DNA of 64,000 nucleotides, from assembly GCA_947069175.1 (NCBI GenBank), contig CAMTDV010000022.1, positions 34,721,476-34,785,475 of the forward strand. Direction: 5' to 3'. Under the pieces are notes generated by a model. The model worked only from the letters and a program-made list of their open reading frames with translations. It was not told the DNA's origin and made no database searches. The position numbers were made by a program, and so were the translations under genes. The first letter of the stretch is position 1. Every line of letters starts with the position of its first letter. Source of the stretch: Scalesia atractyloides (lineage: Eukaryota; Streptophyta; Magnoliopsida; Asterales; Asteraceae). Below, in pieces: positions 12,161 to 21,467 of this stretch.

Positions 12161-13177
12161 TTCACACACGATCTAAAACAACAATATATATAACAATATT
12201 AATCGAACAAACAAACTACCAACACTATGATAACATTAAAAGTTGTTCTATCATAACAACAAAATACATAACGAGAATTCTAGATGAACAACGAGTACAA
12301 GGTCCATCGAGGCCTAGGTGTCTAATAAACTCGATACACATGTAGGTTATACATGTGTACGGGCACCCACTGTGAGTAGTACGACGTACGGAACGCAAAA
12401 CTGTGAGTTCATGTCCCTCCTTTCATTGGTTTCAAAGTTTAGTTTTACAAACTATCGAGGGGAAATACATGTCATAACAAATAGTATGTTAGCTATGGGT
12501 TTAGTTGATAACAGGATCATTTGTGCATAAGTAGGATGATTGCAATAGTAACCATTAATCACGTAGTGACCAAGGTGCAAAAGGTCTAGATCTATCGAGT
12601 TTGAGACACGCTCCACTCCTGGTATGTTAACCGGTTAGGAGGTCTTTTGTGATCCCAAATGATGTCAGAGTTGTCTTGGTTGGTTACTTACTTATGGCAC
12701 ATCTAAGTTAGGGTGCTCGTTACATACTGATAGATCCGCAGAACGGGATGATGCTAATAACATACTCGGATTTCATTACTATGTTGACTTTCTAAAATTA
12801 CACGTATTTAAGGACACAAGACTTGAGCTGGTGATACACTCCGGGATATGGAAAATGACATGACAACGAATGCTATCTTTTGGAGGATTTGTCTCTTATA
12901 TCCCACCCTCGTATGGGTATATAGGAGTCAAAACCTCAACATGCTTTTACGATGAAAACAATCTTTCTTTATGATGTAATGTATCTCAAACCATATTTTT
13001 GATGAAAATGTGAAATTATTTGGAAACCCATGATTTCACTTTTGGAAACTTGTAAACATTGGTTGCAAGGTGTGATAAGCATGGCATCGTTGTTGATTTA
13101 CAGTTGTTTACATGATTGGATGTAATGATTACCTCATAGTCACACACTTTCGCTTCCGCTACGACCAGGGTGTGACA

Positions 13178-13812
13178 GTTTAGAGGCTTGTAAAAGTGGG
13201 AAATGGATAGGGGAATGCTTGTTTATATAGGGAAGGGATTAGGGGTTAAGTTATGGTTGCATTTAATGGGGTTTGGTGGGAGTTTTGCTTGAAACAAGAA
13301 AAGATTAGGAGTGTGGCAGCTTATATTTTTTTTTGTTAATTAATGATTATTGTTAGCTTATTTGTTGTATTTTGATATATTAATGACTTATTTGATTGAA
13401 TGGTGGCCTATTTCTAGACATATGCATGATACATAATCATAACAAGACTTTGTTAAGTGATAATTAATCATAACATGATTATGTAAGATTTACAAGATGC
13501 CAATTGCTTATGTTTTTAATGATTGAAACACTAATTGCCTTGCTTGATTGATGCGTTTAAGTTTCATGAAAGCTTGATAAGAATATACAAGTAAAATTGA
13601 AGCTATAACTTGTGTATCGAACACGTGCATGAAATAAGTATAAATGCGTATAAAGATTGCAAATTGCATATAATTGATCAATTTAATTACAATCAAAGCC
13701 TTAGATTTACAATGATTCGGAATGAAATACGATTACAAGGTTTGGACTTTCCAATTATAGAAACACAAAGCAAACTTACTAAAACGGAAAGTTACAAATG
13801 CAAAGCGTTACA
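13178..13812 (-). mobile_element. Chromovirus LTR-b, U3 part
   Basis: The minus-strand LTR start TGTAACGC is at 13812, preceded in element orientation by PPT-like GGGGAGAC (13813-13830). A TATATAAA box is at 13222-13229 on the minus strand. It closely matches LTR-a (4564-5214); one difference is the loss of a GCTGCTGCAAGCTGCC segment near 13320. It continues, after the 5.6-kb insertion, at 6858-7565. Confidence 0.75.
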
Positions 13813-14278
13813 GTCTCCCCTCCTTTAGGGAATTTTGTCCCGAAATTTAGGAAGATGCAATGAAAAAATGCGGATACTTAGTCTTCATGTCGCTTTCAAG
13901 TTCCAAGTAAACTCAGTGCCAGTTTTCCTTCCCATCTAAACTTCATGATAGGAATTCGACTGCGCCTTAGTTGCTTAGTGCCTCGATCCATGATTTCGAC
14001 TGGCTTCTCCACGAAGTGTATGGTCTCGTTGATTTGAAGATCTTCAAGTGGAACTTGGAGTCCTTCGGCGAGACATCTCTTCAAGTTTGAGACGTGGAAG
14101 GTAGGATGAACGTTGCTGAGCTCTTGTGGTAGGTCCAGTCGTTATGCTACCTTGCCAATCCTTTCGAGAATCTTGAAAGGACCTACATAGCATGGAGCGA
14201 GCTTTCCCTTTTTCCCATAATAAACCACGCCCTTCCAAGGGGATACCTTGAGAAGTACAAAGTCACCAACGTTGAATT
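13813..14278 (-). pseudogene. Chromovirus integrase C-terminus and chromodomain remnant (interior B, outer copy)
   Basis: The same protein remnant as 5215-5690 (MKRCLAEGLQVPLEDLQ, EIMDRGTKQLRRSRIP). Interior B carries this segment twice: here beside LTR-b, and again at 15147-15553 at the end of the main polyprotein, with a copia fragment between them. Stops and small indels are present, such as KRCLAEGL against KRCLAEEGL in the inner copy. Confidence 0.8.
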
Positions 14279-15146
14279 ATGTAAGGCAGATTCAGAGTCA
14301 ACTTACTATCATGCACATCTGATAATCTAGTAGCGCGTCAAAACCACCCTTTCGATGCCCTAAGGCATGAATTACATAATGTACAAAGAATTTGTATGGC
14401 CTTCCCATATAAGCTTTCATGAACATCACCCACGAAAACCTTAGTAGTTATCGGTAACAACAAGACACTACAGGTCTCCTGAGATATTTCTAACATTGAC
14501 TTGTCCAAAGAGATCCATGTGCAGTCTTTCTAGCGGGAACTTTATCGAATTTAGGAGTTTCCTTGGATGCGACTTTTTGTGCTGTTTGCCCTTCTTACTA
14601 CTAATGCAGTCCTCGTTCAAGTGAAAACTCTTCAAATGCACACCATCCACTAGATCGTTGTGTACCAAGAATTTCATATTTCGGAGATGAATATGTCCCA
14701 TTTTCCTATGCCACATGATAGACTCCTTTTCTGTTGCTTTTGACACAAAACGTTGCGTGGTTTTTGTCATTGTGGTTGCAATGCTCATGTCTAAGACATA
14801 CAAGTCATTCTCTCGGGGAGCGCGCATCAAGATCCACTCCTCAGGAATCTGGAACCATGGCTTCATAATAAGGCATTCTCTATCAGTGAAGTGCGTTGTA
14901 ATTTTTTATTATATTTGAGAGATACTCAGTAAGTTGCTCTCCAATTCTTCTATGTAGTTGACCTTGTCGAATGACCCCACACCATTAGTCATAATTCATT
15001 CACCTACAATTCTCCCTCCTTGGTTCCCTGCAAACCCGACGTAGCCCCATCGGATAAATTTGACGTCATATAAGAAAGCCAACATCCCTGTCATGTGCCG
15101 GGATGCTTCGCTATCCATGATCCACTTGGAAATGACGGATCTTGGC
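14279..15146 (-). pseudogene. Ty1/copia fragment (protease, GAG-pre-integrase, integrase start), second copy
   Basis: The longest open piece (14468-14866) reads through the GAG-pre-integrase domain: MWHRKMGHIHLRNMKFL gives the His pair, and the Cys pair is decayed (CISSKKGK, where CVSCKKGK is usual). LERLHMDLFGQV begins the integrase. Farther upstream lies IMDSEASRHMTG, the decayed protease site. It matches 5691-6556. At 15146, between the protease and the missing gag, the sequence switches to the chromovirus chromodomain end; copy 1 instead continues into copia gag. Confidence 0.85.
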
Positions 15147-15181
15147 GGATACTTAGTCTTCATGTCGCTTTCAAGTTCCAA
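14996..15181 (-). CDS. Short open fusion of chromodomain tail to copia protease remnant
   Basis: A continuous reading of 61 codons starts in chromovirus sequence (ELESDMKTKYP) and passes without a stop into copia protease sequence (SKWIMDSEASRHMTG). The junction is at about 15146. The reading has no good ATG (it opens on TTG) and the chromodomain upstream is frameshifted. It is most likely a fortuitous by-product of the chimeric junction, not a functional gene. Confidence 0.3.
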   Translation of the reverse strand: MELESDMKTKYPPRSVISKWIMDSEASRHMTGMLAFLYDVKFIRWGYVGFAGNQGGRIVGE

Positions 15182-16573
15182 GTAAACTCAGCGCCACGTT
15201 TTCCTTCCCATCTACCCTTCACGATAGGAATTCGGCTGCGCCTTAGTTGCTTAGTGCCTCGATCCATGATTTCGACTGGCTTTTCCACGAAGTGTATGGT
15301 CTCGATGATTTGAAGATCTTCAAGTGGAAGTTGGAGTCCTTCTTCGGCGAGACATCTCTTCAAGTTTGAGACGTGGAAGGTAGAATGAACGTTGCTGAGC
15401 TCTTGGGGTAGGTCCAGTCGGTATGCTACCTTGCCAATCCTTTCGAGAATCTTGAAAGGACCTACATAGCGTGGAGCGAGCTTTCCTTTTTCGCAAAATG
15501 AAGCACACCCTTCAAAGGGGATACCTTGAGAAGTACAAAGTCACCAACGTTGAATTCCAAAGGCATGCGTCTTTTATCTGCGTAACTCTTTTGTCGGCTT
15601 CTGGCTTTGAGCAAGTTGTCCCGAATCTGCAAAATCTTGTCCGTCGTCTGTTGTATAAGCTCAGGACCGGTGATTTAAGCTTCCCGATCTCGTGCCAACA
15701 AATAGGCGATGGCACTTGCGTCCATACAATGCTTCGAAAGGTGCCATTTGAATACTCACGTGGTAACTATTATTGTACGAGAATTCGACCAAGGGCAAGT
15801 GCATGTCCCAGTTGCTACCAAAATCGATTACGCAAGAACAAGCATATCCTCTAGAGTTTGGAGAGTACGCTCGGTTTGACCATCGGACTGAGGATGGAAA
15901 GCAGTACTGAGATTGAGATGAGTACCAAGAAATTTTTGAAACGTTTGCTAAAGACGGGAAGTGAAACGACCATCTCGGTCCTAAAGAATGTCAACGGGTA
16001 CACCGTGATCACAGATGACTTCATCTGTGTAGATACGAGCCAATTTCTCGACTCGGTAGTCTTCACGTATGGGGAGGAAATGAGTAGACTTGGTCAGAAA
16101 GTCAATGATCACCCAAATACTATCGTGACCAGCCGATGTTCTAGGGAGTTTGGTAATGAAATCCATAGCAACAATCTCCTATTTTCAAACAGGAATTTTC
16201 GGTTGTTCGAGTAAGCCAGAGGGACGTTGATGTTCGTCCTTTACTTGGAACAAGTAAGGCATTTTGAAATGTAACAGGCGATATCTTTCTTCATTCCAGG
16301 CCACCAATACGATACACGAAGGTCATGATACATCTTATCGGCGCTAGGATGAATAGAATACCGAGATTTATGAGCTTCACTCATCAAGAGGTCACGAAGA
16401 TTATCACGGTTTGGAATCCAAATACGGTCAACATAGCACATGATGCCATTGGATTTGGTCATGAGTTGGTTTTCAGCACCACACTTCAACTCATTATCGA
16501 GGTTACCCTCATTAACTGTAGAGTATTGTGCCTCACGAATCAGCTCATGAAGCTTCCCAAGGTTTGGTAGCAA
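15147..16573 (-). pseudogene. Chromovirus integrase with chromodomain, interior B
   Basis: In element order: the HHCC zinc domain (HKSRYSIHPSADKMYHDLR, then CYISKCLTC) near 16245-16400; the catalytic core (MDFITKLPRTSAGHDSIWV, IIDFLTKSTHFLP) at about 16060-16166; the third catalytic part with STAFHPQSDGQTERT near 15870-15920; the C-terminal domain (SYADKRRMPLEFNVGDFVLL); and a chromodomain-like end (EIMDRGTKQLRRSRIP, RGAEFTW). These are the signatures of a Tekay-type chromovirus, where the chromodomain may guide integration to heterochromatin. Frameshifts and stops break it into at least five pieces, so it is not functional. Confidence 0.9.
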
Positions 16574-16965
16574 CGTACACTCTTAACATGAGTTTTCCGA
16601 CTAAGTGTGTCGGCTACAACATTCGCCTTACCAGGGTGGTAGCGAATATCGCAGTCATAGTCGTTTAACAATTCCACCCAATGACGTTGACGCATGTTGA
16701 GTTCCTTTTGATTGAAAATGTGTTGGAGGCTCTTATGGTCGGTGAAGACCGTACACTTTGTACCATAAAGGTAGTGTCGCCATATCTTCAATGCAAAAAC
16801 AACTGCACCAAGTTCAAGGTCGTGTGTAGTATAGTTTTTCTCATAAATCTTGAGTTGTCATGACGCGGTAAGCGATAACCTTGTCTCATTGCATAAGAAT
16901 GCAACCAAGACCTTGTTTTGAGGCATCACAATACACGACAAAGTCGTCGGTACCATCGGGAAGGG
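16540..16965 (-). pseudogene. Chromovirus RNase H
   Basis: Readable features include YEKNYTTHDLELGAVVFALK and YGTKCTVFTDHKSLQHIF (the TDHKSL block), then RQRHWVELLNDYDCDIRYH, PGKANVVADTLSRK. These are the standard Ty3/gypsy RNase H blocks between the RT connection and integrase. The segment is split by a stop and a frameshift near 16860. Confidence 0.9.
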
Positions 16966-18029
16966 CTAGGATAGGAACATTGCAAAGCATGTCCTGAGCG
17001 TTTGAAAAGACTCCTCTTGTTCGGAACTCCAAACAAAAGGCTTATCCTTTTGAGTCAAGGAAGTGAGAGGCACGGCAATTTTAGAGAAATTCGAAATAAA
17101 CCAACGGTAATAACCGGCTAAGCCAAGAAACGAACGAATTTCGAACGGAGACTTAGGAGCAATCGAATTCTTCACCGCCTCAATTTTCGCGGGGTCAACG
17201 TGAATACCAAGTTCGTTGACAACATGACCAAGGAATTGAACCTCCTTTAGCTAAAATTCACACTTGGAGAACTTGGCGCAGAGACGTTCAGTACGTAAAT
17301 GCTGAAGGATAAGACGCAAGTGTCGCTCATGCTCCTTTCGCGTTTTAGAATAGATTAGGATATCATCAATGAAGACGATCACGAATCGGTCAAGATAGGG
17401 CTTACACACGCGATTCATTAAATCCATAAACACGGCAGGTGCGTTGGTCAAACCAAATGGCATGACCACAAACTCGTAGTGCCCATAACGTTGCGAAATG
17501 CGGTTTTCGGCATATCTTCTTCGAGGACTCGAAGTTGATGATAACCAGAGTGAAGATCGATTTTCGAGAAACAAGTCGCGCCTTGAAGCTGATAAAAAAG
17601 GTCATCGATGCGAGGAAGAGGATATCGGTTCTTGACCATAAGCTTGTTGAGCTCACGATAGTCAATGCACATTCAGAAGGATCCGTCTTTCTTTTTGACG
17701 AATAGAATGGGAGCGCCCCAAGGAGATGTGCTAGGACGTATGAAGTCTTTATCAAGAAGCTCCTGAATTTGGCTAGACAGCTCTTGCATCTCCGAGAGTG
17801 CTAGAAGATAGGGGGATTTTGCGACAGGAGTTGCACCAGGGATTAGATCGATGCAAAAGTCAACTGAACGAGGAAGTAGACCAGGAAGATCCTCAAGGAA
17901 AATGTCAGGGTAATCACGCACAACAGGAACTTCACTCACGCTTGGGCCCTTATCCTTCTTTTCCATGATGTGGGCCAGAAAGACGAAGTATTCCTTACGC
18001 AAGTACTTGTTCGCTTGGATACACAACAT
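16966..18029 (-). pseudogene. Chromovirus reverse transcriptase
   Basis: N-terminal blocks are VVRDYPDIFLEDLPGL, IDLIPGATPVAKSPY and FIRPSTSPWGAPILFVKKKD. A stop directly precedes CIDYRELNKL, where Arg is usual. Then come NRYPLPRIDDLFYQLQGA and FSKIDLHSGYHQLRV, a frameshift near 17500, and YEFVVMPFGLTNAPAVFMDL, with the catalytic motif FIDDILIYSK in place of YVDD/YIDD. The thumb and connection (FLGLAGYYRWFISNFSKIA) end the segment. The length fits a full gypsy RT, but at least two stops and one frameshift inactivate it. Confidence 0.92.
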
Positions 18030-18157
18030 AAGCTTGAGACCTTTGGAAGGTTTCTCGCCATAGACGTGTAAGGAATCGTTATTGGGAAGGGGAAGATGAA
18101 TGAACTTTTTGGAACAAACAACTTATGCACGGACTCGCCTAAGCCAATCTATACCTA

Positions 18158-18409
18158 CTATGATATCGAAGCTACCCATTTGCATGGGTATGAGGTCAAT
18201 GGAAAACGTATGATCTTGAGATTTAAAGAACAATTAGAAAGGACAGAATTGACAATGACGGATTTCCCGTCAGCGACTTCGACTTCGAATGGTTTAGGCA
18301 ACTTAGAACTTCTACACATAAATAAAGGTTCGAATTCAACGGATACAAAACTTTTATCCGTACCAGTATCAAATAAACACGTAGCGTAAACATTGTTAAC
18401 GAGAAACAT
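18158..18409 (-). pseudogene. Chromovirus aspartic protease
   Basis: MFLVNNVYATCLFDTGTDKS shows the active-site DTG followed by TDKSF (commonly DTGADKSF in this lineage). The downstream beta-strand region continues to about residue 80. It follows the second zinc knuckle of gag, with an intervening NDVIYG-type linker, as usual for Tekay-type gag-pol. Confidence 0.85.
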
Positions 18410-19705
18410 ACCATAGATGACATCGTTGGCGTTTTGAGCTTGAGCAGCCGTGATGACGAAGGCTCGACCGCGAGCTTGCTGCTGTTGGTTGTTGTTGTTG
18501 TTGTTGTTGTTGTGCTGCGGGCAGTTGTTGGCGAAGTGGTTTGGATCTCCGCATCTGAAGCAGGCACGAGCGGTAGGTGCAAGTGGTCGGTTTAGGTTGG
18601 CGGTAGGGTTTTGGGGTGCGGTTATGGCTCGGGCTTGGTTGGTAGGGGCTTGCGGAGCACTTCGACATTGTTGGGCAAAGTGTCCATACCTATTGCAGAT
18701 AGTGCATTGGCGGCAAGGGGCAGTAACGGGATGGTGAAAAGGGCAGGTGTTACACTTGGGATGCGGCCAGTGTATGCTTTCTTGAAAGGCTCGGGAGAGG
18801 CTAAGGCTAGCTGGTGAGAGAGTTGAGGGTTTGGTGGAGTGATTACCGCGCAGTTCTAGCTCGAAGCCTTCCGCTTCTTGCCTTTGTTGTTGCTCTTTGG
18901 GGGTTTGGGTGAGGTAGGTTCAGTGAGGGCTTCGGTGGTAGCTTGGTAGGCTTTCCTTAATGAAGCTTTGGAGGCTTCACGAAGGATGTGTTTATTGTTC
19001 AGTCGGGCAGAGAGGCGAAAAGCTTCCTCAAGGGTTTTGGGTGAGGTGGTGTCGACAAGGTCCGTGAGGTGAGGAGGGAGGCAACGTATGTACTTGGCAA
19101 CTGCGTTTTCGGCCGTGTTGACTTGGCTTAGGGCAAATAAAACTGAGTTGCTTAAAACAGGCCATGAGGCCGGCGTTGTCATTCCCCACCTGCTTAAGGT
19201 TCCAAAACTCATTCTCGAGTCGTTGGTGCTCGTGGGAGGACAGAATTCATTCTCCATCAGCTTTTTGAGCTCAAACCATGGGAGGGCTGTGAGCGGCTAC
19301 CACGAGCGTTACACTCGGAAGTCCACCAATCAAGAGCCCTTGATAGCGTTCATGGTACGCAGGTGGTCGGGAAAACCACTTTGGAGAAAAGTAACCTCAA
19401 TGGTGTCAAACCATTGTAGTAACTTGGTGGTGTCCCCTTCGTCGGTGAAAGGCTGGGGGTTGCAAGAGCAAAATTGCTTAGGGTAAAGGTTGATTTAGGT
19501 GTTTCCACCTTGGAGTCGACGGAGGTGTAGGGTGATTCGGCATTGGGTGGGGGTTGAATCTTGCTGACAATCTCGAGTATGACCTTGGCCATATGCTCGG
19601 CCATTTGTTTGGCCATGAATTCATGCAGTCCTTTTTGGACGTTGAATCAGAATGGGACCTTGACTTAGACTTCTTCTTGCCCAAAGCTCTCTGAGAGAAA
19701 GACAT
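18410..19705 (-). pseudogene. Chromovirus gag with two CCHC zinc knuckles
   Basis: The start ATG is at 19705 (MSFSQRALGKKKSKS, a basic Ser/Lys-rich N-terminus), about 930 nt inside the primer-binding site. The Retrotrans_gag core has frameshifts (WFDTIEVTFLQSGFP, then KKLMENEFCP, and VAKYIRCLPPHLTDLV). Two knuckles follow: CTICNRYGHFAQQC at about 18672-18713, and CFRCGDPNHFANNC at about 18526-18567. After the second lies a CAA/CAG-rich run (18480-18515) coding poly-Asn/Gln, seen as GTT repeats on the plus strand. Several frameshifts and a stop make it inactive. Confidence 0.88.
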
Positions 19706-20632
19706 CTAATAGATTCGACAATAGAGGAAATATTAAGGCTTTGATCATAATGCGTTTTTATAAAAAGAAATCATTTTTTGAGCATATAAGTATCATGTAA
19801 CACGTATGAATTCACATAGATAGCATAAGCATACAAGCATTCAAAAGCATAAACACATATGATTTGCGTAAGGAGTATAAATTTAGTTGGTGCACGAGGA
19901 TTATTATTATTGTTTTTTATTACGAAAGGCGTGCGAGTTGTGCATCGGGCTAGAAATGAATGAGGTAACAAGTATTAAAACACATAATAATTAAGATACA
20001 TAAAAAATAGGCTTAATAAAACATAAGAGTGTTTCGGGTGGAGAAACGTCAAGTATTCCAAAGTGAATCAAGATCCTTTCAAACTAGAGAAACGTGCTTT
20101 GGCCTATTGGTAAAATGCTCTGATCGAGAAGTGATTAACGGTACTTTACCCTTCCAGTTACTACACGTCTCTAACCGATCAAAAAATCGAAACTTTGGCG
20201 AGATTGAAAATCGAGGAATGGGACTAGTTGACAAGGTGCGGGTTTCACCCTAACTTGACAACATCGTACCCTAAGTGTGGTTGGTACTTACCAAACGAGG
20301 TGCAAATTCTGACTCGTTGGTAAGGGTCCACTAGAATATGAAATGGAAATTCCCATCAAGATGTGGATTTCACGAATACGCATATTGAGAGTGATCACCA
20401 AAGTGTGGGTTTCACCCTATTTTGGTGAGATCGTCTAGTTTATAGTATGAGTGTCTTCAAGTCTTCAAGTGTGTAAGTGTCTTAGGAAAGACACATTGCA
20501 TGTATATTAAGACAAAAGAACTATGAAGAAGCAAACAGGAAGAATTAACATTTTAAGCATGAATCAACAAAGGTCAAGTTGGTCACTTAAACTATAGACT
20601 AGGTCGAACATGGCAATTCTACCTAATTCCCT
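19706..20632 (-). other. Untranslated leader of the chromovirus
   Basis: About 0.93 kb of noncoding sequence between the primer-binding site and the gag ATG. It shares a recognisable segment (for example GGAATTAGGTAGAATTGCC beside the PBS, and the repeated 'hold-then-correct' stretch near 20230-20460) with the leader of the non-autonomous element at 35653-36600, linking the two families. Confidence 0.7.
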
Positions 20633-20646
20633 GGCTATGATACCAA
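20633..20646 (-). other. Primer-binding site (initiator Met tRNA type)
   Basis: The minus strand reads TTGGTATCATAGCC two bases inside LTR-c. It matches the usual TGGTATCAGAGC complement of the initiator tRNA-Met 3' end except at one base. Confidence 0.85.
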
Positions 20647-20648
20647 TT

Positions 20649-21467
20649 TGTCACACCCCAACCGATGGCGGAAACATCAGAGTGAGACGAACGAGATTGC
20701 TCGAGACATCATAACACTAATTGTGACAATATTTAATTAAACAACCCATTTCATTTCATTCATCAAATTGTCAAATACAACATAATTCGGATACAAACTA
20801 ACAACAACGAGATAAGTTCAACAAAACATAATAATTAACGTAGCGTTCTAAGCGTGTTTCTATGCTGATCCTACTAAGTTTCGTCATATCAATCTCATTA
20901 ACCTGCAACATGTTAAAAAGTATAGTTCAATAACAAAGTACTGGCGAGTACACAAGTTTGATAACATAGATAAGTAGTAAAAATGTTTAAACAAATTGAA
21001 TTTGTTAGCTAATTAGTTGTATTTTTATATATTAATGACTTATTTGATTGAATGGTGGACTCTTTCTAGACATATTCATGATACATAATCAAAACAAGGC
21101 CTTGTTAAGTGACAATTAATCTTAACATGATTATGTAAGATTTACAAGATGCCAATTACTTATGTTTTTCATGATTGAAACACTAATTGCCTTGCTTGAT
21201 TGATGCATTTAAGTTTCATGAAAGCTTGATAAGAATATACAAGTAAAATTGAAGCTATAACTTGTGTATCGAACACGTGCATGAACATAAGTATAAATGC
21301 ATATAAAGATTGCGAATTGCGTATAATTGATCAATTTGATTACAATTAAAGCCTTAGATTTACAATGATTCGGAAATGAAATATGATTACAAGGTTTGGA
21401 CTTTCCAATTAAAGAAACACGAAGCAAACTTACTAAAAGCGGAAAGTTACAAATGCGAAGCGTTACA
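20649..21467 (-). mobile_element. Chromovirus LTR-c (5' LTR of interior B), internally deleted
   Basis: Its limits are clear: TGTAACGC at 21467 and TGTGACA at 20649 on the minus strand, 819 bp. Relative to LTR-a and LTR-b it jumps, near 20995-21000, from the U5-side sequence (as at 7195) to U3-side sequence (as at 13340). The TATA region, R and the site of the 5.6-kb insertion are missing. It is therefore a promoter-less 5' LTR. Whether it ever carried the nested insertion cannot be told. The flanking copia sequence resumes at 21468. Confidence 0.85.

Larger units (their letters stand above)
7566..13177 (+). mobile_element. Large noncoding LTR-like insertion, copy 2 (complete, about 5.6 kb)
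   Basis: This is the complete counterpart of 1-4563. The candidate ends are TGCAAAG at 7566 and GGTGTGACA at 13177. They are flanked by GTTT on both sides (7562-7565 and 13178-13181), a possible 4-bp target duplication. From about 8602 it matches position 1 onward with scattered substitutions and indels; 7566-8601 therefore shows what precedes the window in copy 1. It has no domain-bearing ORF. It includes a (TA)n run (11123-11149) and the GGGCTAGGCCCA array. A deletion of about 57 bp near 12780 is private to this copy. The left boundary is less certain than the right, because the diverged third copy aligns only from about 8811 onward. Confidence 0.6.

Noticed and set aside
15471..15854. Plus-strand ORF of 127 codons
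   Set aside because: It is antisense to the chromovirus integrase and shows no domain of its own.
15858..16214. Plus-strand ORF of 118 codons
   Set aside because: Antisense shadow of the integrase catalytic core.
18450..18737. Plus-strand ORF with poly-Leu stretch
   Set aside because: Antisense of the gag zinc-knuckle region; the Leu run is the complement of the CAA/CAG repeat.
19088..19486. Plus-strand ORF of 132 codons
   Set aside because: Antisense to the chromovirus gag core.
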